DNA of 41,704 nt from Pseudomonadota bacterium (GTDB taxonomy: Bacteria; Pseudomonadota; Gammaproteobacteria; Burkholderiales; Rhodocyclaceae), in NCBI GenBank assembly GCA_018241725.1, contig JAFEDI010000112.1, forward strand, positions 1-41,704, in the 5' to 3' direction. The notes under the pieces are model-generated. The model worked only from the letters and a program-made list of their open reading frames with translations. It was not told the DNA's origin and did no database searches. The stretch's first letter is position 1. Each line of letters begins with the position of its first letter. Positions 33,801 to 41,681 of the stretch are shown here, in pieces. The position numbers and the translations under genes are program-made.

Positions 33801-35282
33801 TCAAGCGCGTCGGCGAGCGCCCACCGCAACTGTCGCCACAATCAGCACGGCCAGCCCCACCGCCGGCCAGTTGCCCCAGCGGGCGTAAGGCGTCAGCCCC
33901 TGGTAGCCGCGTACCTCGGCATGCAGCGCGCCGGCTTCGAAGGGCGGCAGCACCGCCTGCACGCTGCCGTCCGGCCGGACCACCGCGGTCATGCCGGTGT
34001 TGGTGGAGCGCAACATCGGCCGCCCGGTTTCCAGGGCACGCATCCGCGCGATCTGCAGATGCTGGGGCTGGGCCCAGGAGTCCCCATACCAGGCCAGGTT
34101 GGAGATGTTGAGCATCACGCTCGCCTCCGGCAGGCTTCGGATCAGTTCCTCGCCGAAGACATCTTCGTAGCAGATGTTGATGGCCACCTTCTGCCCCGCC
34201 AGGCGCAGTGGCGGCTGGCGCGCGGCACCACGGGTCTGGTCGGCCATCGGAATGCTGACCAAGTCGTAGAACCAGCGGAACATCGGCGGCGAATACTCGC
34301 CGAAAGGCACCAGATGCTGCTTGGCGTAGTGACCGGACGGCGACAGCCCCAGGCTGATCGCCGCGTTGAAGATATGTCCGTCCCCGTCGCGGGTGAAAGT
34401 GCCGAGCACCGCGTCGGCGCCGTTTGCCACGGCGATCTGCCGCACCGCGTCCAGGTAGCCGGGGGGCAGATCGTCCACCAACAGCGGGATGGTGGTTTCC
34501 GGCAACACGACAAGCTGGGCAGGGTTGTCACGCAGCATCGTGAGATTGCGCTCCAGCCAGTGGCGCAGCATCTCGGGGCGCCACTTAAGGCTCTGCTCCA
34601 CGTTGGTCTGCAGCAGGGCGACCTTCACCGGTTCGCCGACGGGCTCGGTCCAGGCCACCTGGCGCAGGCCCGCGCCCACCACCAGCATGGCCGCGACCCC
34701 CGCCAGCAGACGCCCGCTGCGTCGCTGCAACGCCTCAACCCCCAGGGCCGCCAGCAGGGCCAGCAGGCCACCGATGCCATACACACCGAATAGCGGCGCG
34801 AAGCCCGCCAGCGGACTCGGCGGGCTCTGGCTATAGCCGCTGGCCAGCCACGGGAAGCCGGTGAACACCCAACCCCGCAACCATTCGGAAAGCAGCCAGA
34901 GGGCGGCGAACAACGCAGTATCCCAGCCAGGCCGGCCGCGCCGCAGGCGGGCGAACAGGACGCCCGCCAGGCCCGCATAGAGCGAGACGAAGGCGCAGAA
35001 CAACAGGATCACCAGTGCCGCCAGCGCCATCGGCATGCCGCCGAAACGGTGCAGCGCCACGTACAGCCACGAAACGCCGGCCAGCATCGCACCGAGCTCC
35101 CAGGCCCAGGCGATGGAGAAACCGGTCCGCATCGGGCGCCGGCTGTCGGCCACCGCCGCGCCGAGCAACCAGTAAAGGAGGCCCAGCGCCAGAGCAGCAA
35201 TGGGGAACAGCTCGAACGGGGCGTAGGCAAAGACTGACGCGCCCCCCGCCAGCAGGGCAACACCCTGACGCAGGAACCGCAT
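33801..35282 (-). CDS. lnt: Apolipoprotein N-acyltransferase
   Basis: 493 aa. About six to seven N-terminal membrane helices precede a carbon-nitrogen hydrolase domain with the catalytic triad in VVLPETTIPLL (Glu), HYAKQHLVPFGEYSP (Lys) and INICYEDVFGEE (Cys). It adds the third acyl chain to lipoproteins in the inner membrane. The ATG shares one base with the corC stop (TGATG), so the two are coupled, an arrangement seen widely in proteobacteria. Confidence 0.96.
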   Translation of the reverse strand: MRFLRQGVALLAGGASVFAYAPFELFPIAALALGLLYWLLGAAVADSRRPMRTGFSIAWAWELGAMLAGVSWLYVALHRFGGMPMALAALVILLFCAFVSLYAGLAGVLFARLRRGRPGWDTALFAALWLLSEWLRGWVFTGFPWLASGYSQSPPSPLAGFAPLFGVYGIGGLLALLAALGVEALQRRSGRLLAGVAAMLVVGAGLRQVAWTEPVGEPVKVALLQTNVEQSLKWRPEMLRHWLERNLTMLRDNPAQLVVLPETTIPLLVDDLPPGYLDAVRQIAVANGADAVLGTFTRDGDGHIFNAAISLGLSPSGHYAKQHLVPFGEYSPPMFRWFYDLVSIPMADQTRGAARQPPLRLAGQKVAINICYEDVFGEELIRSLPEASVMLNISNLAWYGDSWAQPQHLQIARMRALETGRPMLRSTNTGMTAVVRPDGSVQAVLPPFEAGALHAEVRGYQGLTPYARWGNWPAVGLAVLIVATVAVGARRRA

Positions 35283-36124
35283 CAGCCGCTGACCGCTTCC
35301 GGATCGGGCAGACGCTCGACGAGCAGGGAATGCACGCGCCGGCTGTCGGCGCGCAGCACCTGGAAGCGCAATCCTTCCAGGTCGACCACCTCGTTGCGCT
35401 TGGGCAGGCGCCCGAGCTTGCGGATCAGCAGCCCGCCGACAGTGTCGTACTCGGAATCGCTGAAGGTGGTGCTGAAGGCTTCGTTGAAATCCTCGATCTC
35501 GGTGCCGGCCTTGACGCGGTAGCGGCCCGCCTGGTCGAGGCGGATGTTGTCGGCGGTCTCGTCGAAGTCGTACTCGTCCTCGATGTCACCGACGATCTGC
35601 TCCAGTACATCCTCGATGGTCACCAGTCCCGCCACGCCGCCGTACTCATCCACGACGATCGCCATGTGGTTGCGGCTGACGCGGAAATCACGCAGCAGTA
35701 CGTTGAGTCGCTTGGATTCCGGCACGAAGACGGCCGGGCGGAGCATGTCGCGGAGATCGAAGGCTTCGCCGGCGAAGACCCGCAAAAGGTCCTTGGCGAG
35801 GAGGATGCCGACCACGTCGTCCTTGCCTTCGCCGATTACCGGGAAGCGCGAGTGGGCAGCGTTGATGGCGAAACGGGTGATGTCTTCGATGGAGTCGTCC
35901 ACATTCACGACGTCCATCTGCGCCCGGGGAATCATCACGTCGCGCACCTTCATGTCGGAAACCTGCAAGGCTCCCTCGATGATGGCCAGTGCATCCGCGT
36001 CGAACAGGTTGCGATCGTGGGCGGAATGCAGAAGGTGCAACAACTCTTCCCGGTCTTCCGGCTCCCGGGTCAGGAGTGCGGACAGCCGTTCGAGCAAAGA
36101 CGGTTTACTACTATAGGGTTCCAT
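35282..36124 (-). CDS. corC: CorC/HlyC-type CBS-domain protein
   Basis: 280 aa with start MEPYSSKPSLLERLSALLTR, two CBS domains (about 60-180, beginning VSDMKVRDVMIPRAQMDVV) and the C-terminal CorC_HlyC domain (about 195-275, with DTVGGLLIRKLGRLP and LRFQVLRADSRR). It lacks the N-terminal DUF21 membrane domain, so it is the soluble CorC/YbeX form tied to Mg2+/Co2+ handling and ribosome function. The upstream open frame to 36187 runs through an intergenic hairpin and is not coding. It overlaps lnt by one base. Confidence 0.94.
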   Translation of the reverse strand: MEPYSSKPSLLERLSALLTREPEDREELLHLLHSAHDRNLFDADALAIIEGALQVSDMKVRDVMIPRAQMDVVNVDDSIEDITRFAINAAHSRFPVIGEGKDDVVGILLAKDLLRVFAGEAFDLRDMLRPAVFVPESKRLNVLLRDFRVSRNHMAIVVDEYGGVAGLVTIEDVLEQIVGDIEDEYDFDETADNIRLDQAGRYRVKAGTEIEDFNEAFSTTFSDSEYDTVGGLLIRKLGRLPKRNEVVDLEGLRFQVLRADSRRVHSLLVERLPDPEAVSG

Positions 36125-36146
36125 AAAAAGGGTGGATGAGAAATGG

Positions 36147-36190
36147 GCCATGGGCAATGGCCGACCATACGGTCCACCATTGCCCATGGC
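36147..36190. repeat. Long near-perfect hairpin between ybeY and corC
   Basis: GCCATGGGCAATGG (36147-36160) and CCATTGCCCATGGC (36177-36190) are exact 14-bp reverse complements; inside, GACC/GGTC extends the stem to 18 bp with a 2x2 internal loop and an ATAC tip. It starts 23 nt before the corC ATG and about 30 nt after the ybeY stop. It might be an RNase processing site, attenuator or copy of a dispersed palindrome. Confidence 0.8.
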
Positions 36191-36220
36191 GCATTGCTCA
36201 GCCCACCATCGAGTCTCCTG

Positions 36221-36703
36221 CTAGCGTTCCCCCGCGTAGGGGTCCGCATAACCCAGTTCAGCCAGGATCGTGCGCTCCCGCGCCTCCATCTCCTCGGCCT
36301 CGGCATCCTCTTCGTGGTCAAAGCCCTGCAAATGCAGCATACCATGCACACTTAAGTGAGCGTAATGCGCGCCCAGGGCCTTGCCCTGCTCTGCCGCCTC
36401 GCGCTCGACGACCTGCCGGCACAGCACCAGATCGCCCATCAGCGGCAAACCTTCCGGCAAGGGCATATCCTCGCCTTCATCATAGGCAAAGGTCAGCACG
36501 TTGGTGGCGTAGTCCTTGCCCCGGTAATCCCGGTTGAGTTCCTGACCTTCAGCCTCATCGACGATACGCACGGTGATCCGCGCGGCACCGGGCTCGGCCG
36601 CCCGCAACCAGCGGCGGAACTCGGCGCGAGAGGGTACGCCCTCCCTGTTGCAGGCGTATTGCACGGAAAGATCGAGGCGGCGGGGCAGCTTGATTTCGCT
36701 CAT
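36221..36703 (-). CDS. ybeY: Endoribonuclease YbeY
   Basis: 160 aa. The diagnostic zinc motif [20 protein letters not shown] is present near the C terminus, with [10 protein letters not shown] and [15 protein letters not shown] upstream. YbeY matures 16S rRNA 3' ends and acts in ribosome quality control. Its ATG overlaps the phoH stop as ATGA. The gap to corC (97 nt) holds the long hairpin at 36147-36190. Confidence 0.97.
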   Translation of the reverse strand: MSEIKLPRRLDLSVQYACNREGVPSRAEFRRWLRAAEPGAARITVRIVDEAEGQELNRDYRGKDYATNVLTFAYDEGEDMPLPEGLPLMGDLVLCRQVVEREAAEQGKALGAHYAHLSVHGMLHLQGFDHEEDAEAEEMEARERTILAELGYADPYAGER

Positions 36704-37671
36704 TGCTGGCTCTGGCTCTGCTGTTGCTGGTTGCGGTGCTGGGTGTGGCTCTCGTAGGCGGCGACGATGCGTGCCACCAGCGGGTGGCGCACCACGTCTT
36801 CCTTGAGGAACTGAGTGAAGGCGACACCGCGCACGTCGGCGAGCACCTGCACGGCTTCGCCGAGGCCACTCTTCTGGCCACGCGGCAGGTCCACCTGGGT
36901 CAGGTCGCCGGTGATCACCGCCTTGGAGCCGATGCCGATGCGGGTCAGGAACATCTTCATCTGCTCCGGCGAGGTGTTCTGCGCCTCATCGAGGATGATG
37001 AAGGCCCGTGACAGGGTGCGCCCGCGCATGAAGGCAAGCGGTGCGATCTCGATACAGCCGCGCTCGAACAGTTTGGTCACGCGATCGAAGCCCATCAGGT
37101 CGTAGAGCGCGTCATACAGCGGTCGCAGGTACGGATCTACCTTCTGTGCCAGATCGCCGGGCAGGAAACCGAGCCGCTCGCCGGCCTCCACAGCCGGGCG
37201 CGTGAGCACGATACGCTCCACGTGCTCACGCTCGAAGGCGTCCACCGCGCTGGCCACCGCCAGATAGGTCTTGCCGGTACCGGCCGGACCGATGCCAAAG
37301 GTGATGTCGTGCTCCTGGATCTGACGCAGGTAGTCCACCTGGCGCGGCGTTCGGCCATGCAGCTCGCTCTTGCGGGTCAGCAGGGCCGGCGCCGGCTGGT
37401 TGGCCTGGGACAGGTTACTCAACTCGATGAGGCCGAGCTGGATGTCGTCCACCGACAGGGGGTTATCGGCGCGGCCATAAAAATGGCGCAGCGCCCGCGC
37501 CCCGATCTGGGTCTGTGGCGGCTCGCCGTTCAACGTGAAGCGCTCACCACGGCGGGCGATGGTCACGTCGAAGGCGGTTTCGATCTGGCGGATGTTCTCA
37601 TCGAGCGCCCCGCACAGATTGGCGAGGCGCACGTTGTCGAGGGGATGCAGGACGATTTCGGTCGGTTTCAT
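36700..37671 (-). CDS. phoH: PhoH-like ATPase (YbeZ)
   Basis: 323 aa. Walker A is [11 protein letters not shown] (K134), followed by [20 protein letters not shown] and a Walker B in [20 protein letters not shown]. YbeZ partners YbeY in rRNA processing. I used the ATG at 37671 ([16 protein letters not shown]); another ATG three codons upstream (37680) is equally possible, and neither has a clear ribosome binding site. It overlaps ybeY by 4 nt. Confidence 0.95.
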   Translation of the reverse strand: MKPTEIVLHPLDNVRLANLCGALDENIRQIETAFDVTIARRGERFTLNGEPPQTQIGARALRHFYGRADNPLSVDDIQLGLIELSNLSQANQPAPALLTRKSELHGRTPRQVDYLRQIQEHDITFGIGPAGTGKTYLAVASAVDAFEREHVERIVLTRPAVEAGERLGFLPGDLAQKVDPYLRPLYDALYDLMGFDRVTKLFERGCIEIAPLAFMRGRTLSRAFIILDEAQNTSPEQMKMFLTRIGIGSKAVITGDLTQVDLPRGQKSGLGEAVQVLADVRGVAFTQFLKEDVVRHPLVARIVAAYESHTQHRNQQQQSQSQQ

Positions 37672-37725
37672 CGGACACATGCTGCCAGACCCGCGCCCGC
37701 GGGGGAAGACAGGATCATCGACAGC

Positions 37726-39060
37726 TCAGTCCCGGGTGATGATCGCGCCACGCAGGGAATGGGGCAGCGCCGACACGATGGAGACGTCAACGAAATTCCC
37801 GATCAGGCGCGGATTGCCGGCGAAATTGACGACGCGGTTGTTGTCGGTGCGCCCGGCCAGCTCGTTCGGGTCCTTCTTCGACGGTCCTTCCACGAGGATG
37901 CGCTGCACCGTACCGACCATGCTCTCACTGATCTTCGCGGCGTTCTCCTCGACGCGCTTCTGCAGGCGGGACAGGCGCGCCAGCTTGACGTCCTGCGGCG
38001 TGTCGTCGGCCAGATCGGCGGCTGGCGTACCGGGGCGCGAGCTGTAGATGAAGCTGAAGGAGGTATCAAAGCCAAGGTCGTCGATCAGCTTCATCGTCGC
38101 CTCGAAATCGGCTTCGGTCTCGCCGGGAAAGCCGACGATGAAGTCGGACGACAGGGAAATGTCCGCCCGGGCGCCACGCAATTTGCGCACCAGCGACTTG
38201 TATTCGAGCACCGTGTAGCCGCGCTTCATCGCCGCCAGCACCCGGTCGGAACCGGCCTGCACCGGCAGATGCAGGTGCGACACCAGCTTGGGCAGTTTGG
38301 CGTAGGCATCGACGACGCGCTGGGTCATCTCGCGGGGATGGGAGGTGGTGTAACGGATCCGCTCGATGCCCGGGATCTCATGCACACATTCGAGCAGGAA
38401 GGCAAAGTCGGCCATCTCGCCACTGTCGCCATCCACCGGCGCACGCCAGGCATTGACGTTCTGGCCGAGCAGGGTCACCTCCTTGACGCCCTGGGCGGCC
38501 AGGCCCGCCACCTCGGCCAGAACGTCGGCCAGCGGACGATAGATCTCGTCGCCGCGGGTGTAGGGCACGATGCAGAAGGTGCAGTACTTGGAACAGCCCT
38601 CCATGATCGACACGAAGGCGCTCGCCCCTTCCACACGGGCCGGCGGCAGATTGTCGAACTTCTCGATCTCCGGGAAGGAGATATCCACCTGCGAGCGCCC
38701 CGACGCCTTGCGCTCGGCGATCAGCTTGGGCAGACGATGCAGGGTCTGCGGCCCGAACACCAGATCGACATAAGGAGCGCGCGCCACGATGGCCTCGCCC
38801 TCTTGGCTCGCCACGCAACCGCCGACGCCAATGATCAGGTTAGGGTTCTGCTGCTTCAGATGCTTGACCCGCCCGAGGTCGTGAAAGACCTTTTCCTGCG
38901 CCTTTTCGCGCACGGAACAGGTGTTGAAGAGGATCACGTCCGCCTCTTCTGGGTTGTCCGTTTTTTCCAGCCCATCGGCCGCCCCGAGTACATCCGCCAT
39001 CTTGTCCGAGTCGTACTCGTTCATCTGGCAACCGAAAGTCCGGATATAAAGTTTTTTCAT
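37726..39060 (-). CDS. miaB: tRNA-2-methylthio-N6-dimethylallyladenosine synthase MiaB
   Basis: 444 aa. The N-terminal MTTase cluster starts at C11 ([20 protein letters not shown]). The radical-SAM cysteines are C156, C160 and C163 ([15 protein letters not shown]). [13 protein letters not shown] and a C-terminal TRAM domain follow. It methylthiolates i6A37 in tRNAs reading UNN codons. The start at 39060 fits the family; longer starts exist at 39081 and 39084. It heads the minus-strand miaB-phoH-ybeY-corC-lnt series and is divergent from the tRNA-Met gene. Confidence 0.96.
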   Translation of the reverse strand: MKKLYIRTFGCQMNEYDSDKMADVLGAADGLEKTDNPEEADVILFNTCSVREKAQEKVFHDLGRVKHLKQQNPNLIIGVGGCVASQEGEAIVARAPYVDLVFGPQTLHRLPKLIAERKASGRSQVDISFPEIEKFDNLPPARVEGASAFVSIMEGCSKYCTFCIVPYTRGDEIYRPLADVLAEVAGLAAQGVKEVTLLGQNVNAWRAPVDGDSGEMADFAFLLECVHEIPGIERIRYTTSHPREMTQRVVDAYAKLPKLVSHLHLPVQAGSDRVLAAMKRGYTVLEYKSLVRKLRGARADISLSSDFIVGFPGETEADFEATMKLIDDLGFDTSFSFIYSSRPGTPAADLADDTPQDVKLARLSRLQKRVEENAAKISESMVGTVQRILVEGPSKKDPNELAGRTDNNRVVNFAGNPRLIGNFVDVSIVSALPHSLRGAIITRD

Positions 39061-39112
39061 CACATGTTGACCAACAACCATCAAGACACTATTATAGCGG
39101 CCTTCTCCGGTC

Positions 39113-39189
39113 GGTGATGTAGCTCAGATGGTTAGAGCGATGGATTCATAACCCATAGGTCGGCGGTTCGACTCCGCCCATCACCACCA
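39113..39189 (+). tRNA. tRNA-Met (CAU), elongator type
   Basis: 77 nt with encoded CCA. The acceptor stem GGTGATG pairs fully with CATCACC. The D arm is GCTCAGATGGTTAGAGC, the anticodon loop is TTCATAA with CAT, and the T arm is GGCGG-TTCGACT-CCGCC. The first acceptor pair is normal G-C, and the anticodon stem lacks the three G-C pairs of initiators, so it is elongator Met rather than initiator. A lysidine-modified tRNA-Ile2 is a possible alternative. Its 3' end is a common integration target, but I found no integrase beside it. Confidence 0.93.
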
Positions 39190-39205
39190 ACAGATTCAGG
39201 CATTT

Positions 39206-39233
39206 AGGCCAATCCACAAGGGTTGGCCTTTTT
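39206..39233 (+). terminator. Terminator after tRNA-Met
   Basis: AGGCCAA-(T)-CC pairs with GGTTGGCCT (39206-39215 and 39221-39229) with a one-base bulge, followed by five T. It starts 17 nt after the tRNA CCA end. Confidence 0.75.
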
Positions 39234-39295
39234 GCTTTGGCGGGCGGTGTAGCCACCATGTAGCCAAATCCGGGCTATCCAGCGAACACAAATCT

Positions 39296-39309
39296 ATGGT
39301 CAGCCCGAT
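39296..39309 (+). repeat. Left sub-terminal inverted repeat of the IS
   Basis: ATGGTCAGCCCGAT, exact reverse complement of 40634-40647. It is on the transposase 3' side of the element. Confidence 0.88.
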
Positions 39310-39408
39310 TTTTGCAAGGCAGATGTGCGTGGCCTATAGTGGGCTTGCTTAAATCTATCCGGGGTCGTGGTAGGCAGCTTGTCTGCCCGCCCCATGATGA
39401 GAGCCGCG

Positions 39409-39472
39409 CCTGGCAAACCTCAAAAAAACCTCAGCGTTGTCCGCTGTTTTGTGTGTCAGGTTCTTTGCCAGG
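39409..39472 (-). ncRNA. Candidate guide (bridge/seek) RNA core of the IS
   Basis: In the 243-nt gap between the IR and the transposase stop. CCTGGCAAA (39409-39417) pairs with TTTGCCAGG (39464-39472). Inside, CAGCG (39432-39436) pairs with CGCTG (39442-39446). The internal loop between the stems has sides at 39418-39431 and 39447-39463. The first side contains AAAAAAACCT, identical to 40654-40663 just outside the right IR. The second contains TTTGTGT, the complement of ACACAAA at 39286-39292 just outside the left IR. IS1111-group guide RNAs are known to lie downstream of the transposase gene. Transcription on the minus strand is assumed from the transposase direction. Flanking hairpins (39373-39387, 39538-39553) may belong to the same transcript. 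Confidence 0.6.
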
Positions 39473-39552
39473 CCGTTGAGCCGTTCAGGTCATCACATTT
39501 TCTACCGTCGCAAAACCAGATGGGCTACTGCAGGTAAATCGGTCTGCACCGA

Positions 39553-40581
39553 TCAAGCGGCATTGACCGCGGGGTCGGGCTGGTAATGCGTCCCTTTGGC
39601 GAGGATAGCCCAGGCGATCCTCGCCAATTTATTGGCCAGCGCACAGGCCACTACGTTCGAGTGGCGTCGGCTGAGCAGATCTCGGACCCACAGTCCCAGG
39701 GCGTCTTCGCGTTTATCAATGCGCTGCATGAGGACGCGGGCACATTGCACCAGCAGGCGTCGGAGGTTCTTGTCACCGCGCTTGCTGATGCCCAGCAGCG
39801 TCGGCTTGCCACCCGTACTGTACTGGCGTGGCACCAGCCCCAGGGAGGCGGCGAATTGCCGGCTGCTGCCGAACTGATGGGCATCACCCAACTCCATGCT
39901 CAGCGCACTGGCGGTGATCGGCCCGATGCCGGGGATCGCCAGCAAACGCTGGCTGGATTCGTCTTCCTTCAATTGCTGAGCCAGCTCCCGTTCCACTTCG
40001 GCAACCTGCTCGTCCAGGTACTTGAAGTGCGCCTGCAGGCGTTCCAGAACCGCAATCAGGCGTACGGGCAGATCAGGATGCAAGGCCAGCACAGCCGGCA
40101 GCCGCTTGATGACGGCTGGGCCTTTGGGCAGGCTGATGCCGAACTCGAGCAGGAACGCGTGGATCTGGTTGGTCGCGGCCGTGCGCTGCCGAACCAGACC
40201 TTCGCGCACCCGGTGCAGCGCCGACAGCGTCTGCTGGGCCTCGCTCTTCGGGCGCACGAAGCGCATGCTCGGCCGGCTGGCCGCTTCGCAGATCGCCTGT
40301 GCATCGTTGAAGTCGTTCTTGTTGCCCTGCACGAAGGGCTTCACGAACTGCGGCGAGATCAGCCGGGCGGTGTGCCCGAGCGCCGCAAGCTGGCGCGCGA
40401 CCCAGTGGGCACCCGCACAGGCCTCCATCACCACCGTACAGGCGGGGAGATTCGCCAGTTGGCTGAATAGTTGGCTACGCGTGAGTTTCTTGCGAAACAC
40501 CATTCGACCCGCCGCATCCTGTGCGTGCAGGTGGAAGCTGTGTTTGCCCAGGTCGATTCCGATCAACGTCACGGCAGTCAT
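39553..40581 (-). CDS. IS110-family (IS1111 group) DEDD transposase
   Basis: 342 aa. The N-terminal RuvC-like DEDD domain shows D10 (IGIDLGKHSFHLHAQD), E53 (VVMEACAGAHWVARQL), D90 and D93 (NKNDFNDAQAI). A coiled-coil linker (about 180-210) precedes the C-terminal Tnp20 domain with AIPGIGPITASALSMELGD, FAASLGLVPRQYS and the conserved serine, probably S255. I chose the ATG at 40581 because GGAGG is just upstream; the frame extends to 40764 but that crosses the IS end. Nothing is broken, so the enzyme may be active. The family inserts by RNA-guided recombination. Confidence 0.93.
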   Translation of the reverse strand: MTAVTLIGIDLGKHSFHLHAQDAAGRMVFRKKLTRSQLFSQLANLPACTVVMEACAGAHWVARQLAALGHTARLISPQFVKPFVQGNKNDFNDAQAICEAASRPSMRFVRPKSEAQQTLSALHRVREGLVRQRTAATNQIHAFLLEFGISLPKGPAVIKRLPAVLALHPDLPVRLIAVLERLQAHFKYLDEQVAEVERELAQQLKEDESSQRLLAIPGIGPITASALSMELGDAHQFGSSRQFAASLGLVPRQYSTGGKPTLLGISKRGDKNLRRLLVQCARVLMQRIDKREDALGLWVRDLLSRRHSNVVACALANKLARIAWAILAKGTHYQPDPAVNAA

Positions 40582-40602
40582 GATGGCCTCCAAAAAAGCA
40601 AA

Positions 40603-40635
40603 ATCCCTACTCAGCGTAGTCCGCTGGGTAGGGAT
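40603..40635 (-). terminator. Terminator-like hairpin between the IS end and its transposase
   Basis: ATCCCTACTCAGCG (40603-40616) pairs with CGCTGGGTAGGGAT (40622-40635), 13 of 14 positions, 5-nt loop. On the minus strand it is followed by TTTTGCTTTTTT and then the transposase Shine-Dalgarno. Its outer end overlaps the right IR by two bases. It should stop read-through from outside or attenuate transposase expression. Confidence 0.75.
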
Positions 40636-40647
40636 CGGGCTGACCAT
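40634..40647 (-). repeat. Right sub-terminal inverted repeat of the IS
   Basis: ATCGGGCTGACCAT, exact reverse complement of 39296-39309; on the transposase 5' side. Confidence 0.88.
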
Positions 40648-40653
40648 CTCATT

Positions 40654-40677
40654 AAAAAAACCTGCCACACGGGCGGG
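40654..40677 (-). terminator. Possible terminator downstream of the small lipoprotein gene
   Basis: CCTGCC (40661-40666) pairs with GGCGGG (40672-40677) with one mismatch on the minus strand, followed by seven T (complement of the A run at 40654-40660). The stem is short. The IS lies directly beyond it, and the T run is part of the putative IS target. Confidence 0.4.
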
Positions 40678-40842
40678 TCGGTTGCGGCCTTCAGCCTCTG
40701 GATGAAATCCGCTACGCAATGCCGACCAGCCGCTGCACGTCACCCGCAGAGCCGGAGCATCCATCCATCAGCGCCAGTGCGTTGAACAGGCGTCACCATG
40801 CTGAGGACGTGAAAAAATACGATCTGATGCACGCTTGTCCGC
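40678..40842. other. Intergenic DNA right of the IS
   Basis: 165 nt in which I see no gene, promoter or repeat. Confidence 0.4.
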
Positions 40843-41049
40843 CTACGAATCCAGGCCGCAATTCCGCTCAAGTCCTCTCATGGCCTCATCCGCGGAATAC
40901 CTGCCAGATCGATAGTCATCGATTACTACCTGAACGTATGCCCGGCAATTGGCCGGCAGCCCCGATTTTGCACCATACTCTGGTTTCCCGTTGTCATCCG
41001 CACATCCCGAAAGAGCAAAAGCGGGGGCTGTGAGGATAACGTATCGCAT
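40843..41049 (-). CDS. Small putative lipoprotein
   Basis: 68 aa. A short signal with lipobox LSGC (Cys16) is followed by a small soluble domain of about 50 residues with a second and third cysteine (PANCRAYV, RNCGLDS), which could form a disulphide. An AGGTG Shine-Dalgarno lies upstream of the ATG. It is on the same strand as the neighbouring lipoprotein gene and 50 nt downstream of it. I do not recognise the family. Confidence 0.6.
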   Translation of the reverse strand: MRYVILTAPAFALSGCADDNGKPEYGAKSGLPANCRAYVQVVIDDYRSGRYSADEAMRGLERNCGLDS

Positions 41050-41099
41050 GTGTTCACCTGTGCAAGATGCCAGCAGGGCTGCGGGCTATGAGAAAGGGC

Positions 41100-41570
41100 C
41101 TATTGGCTCTTGGTGACGCCTGTATCCGATTGCGCAGTATTGATCGGAGCAGGAGTCGAAATTCCGACAGCTTCGCCAACCTTGCGGAGCATCACCGTAA
41201 TCATCTGCGGATAGTCGAACCCCGCCCCGGTGCTGCGATCTACGGCATAACCGATGATCCCACCAGCAACGATGTTGCCCCAGACGCTGCCATTCGCCTT
41301 AGATACGATTGTTTCTGATCCAACTACTTGGTTGTCCTTGTTGCAGGTCACGGCCAGATCGGCGGTACTCTTTTGAATGGTTACTGAGCCTGGAGAAGTG
41401 ACAAACCATTTACCAGCATCATTAGCGAGAGTGCAGCCGACCCCAGCAACCTCCTTGTTGTCCTGGATTGTCTGGACGGATATAGGCTGCATTTTCGAGC
41501 CAGTAATAGAGGCGCATCCGGACATTGCCAGAAGCGCGGAAACAGCGAGAAATTGACGAGCAAGCGCCAT
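41100..41570 (-). CDS. Conserved lipoprotein, probably envelope-associated
   Basis: 156 aa. Signal peptide II with lipobox MSGC (Cys19), then a beta-rich domain with two further cysteines (VGCTLAND, AVTCNKDN) and a glycine-rich hydrophobic segment GNIVAGGIIGYAVDRSTGAGFDYPQ. The GYAVDR-TGA-YP pattern occurs in small proteobacterial lipoproteins of unknown function. It is preceded by GGGGA at good distance from the ATG. It may form an operon with the next small lipoprotein gene. Confidence 0.75.
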   Translation of the reverse strand: MALARQFLAVSALLAMSGCASITGSKMQPISVQTIQDNKEVAGVGCTLANDAGKWFVTSPGSVTIQKSTADLAVTCNKDNQVVGSETIVSKANGSVWGNIVAGGIIGYAVDRSTGAGFDYPQMITVMLRKVGEAVGISTPAPINTAQSDTGVTKSQ

Positions 41571-41681
41571 TTAAGAATCCCCAATTTGGTTTTGTTGTAA
41601 CGCGCGGGGAGGCTATCAAAGATGCATTCCTGTAAGCCAGTGACGTAATTCACAATCAATTTCGGCGCTGGGCGCAGATCG

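Larger units (their letters stand above)
39296..40647 (-). mobile_element. IS110-family insertion sequence, IS1111 group
   Basis: The element is bounded by perfect 14-bp inverted repeats, ATGGTCAGCCCGAT (39296-39309) and ATCGGGCTGACCAT (40634-40647), enclosing one DEDD transposase. IS1111-group elements carry such sub-terminal IRs, so the true ends probably lie a few bases outside this span. The 1352-bp IR-to-IR length fits the group. About 243 nt are non-coding downstream of the transposase gene and about 52 nt upstream, the expected asymmetry for this group. No target duplication is visible, as is usual for the family. It sits about 100 nt past tRNA-Met. Confidence 0.85.

Noticed and set aside
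36125-36187. 21-codon N-terminal extension of CorC
   Set aside because: It is encoded by the intergenic hairpin and does not resemble CorC; the ATG at 36124 starts a normal family N-terminus.
37222-39117. 631-codon plus-strand open frame opposite miaB and phoH
   Set aside because: Antisense shadow of two clear genes; composition typical of reverse-strand GC-rich frames.
40582-40764. N-terminal extension of the IS transposase to 403 aa
   Set aside because: It would run through the IS end and a hairpin; the internal ATG at 40581 has a strong ribosome binding site and fits the family start.
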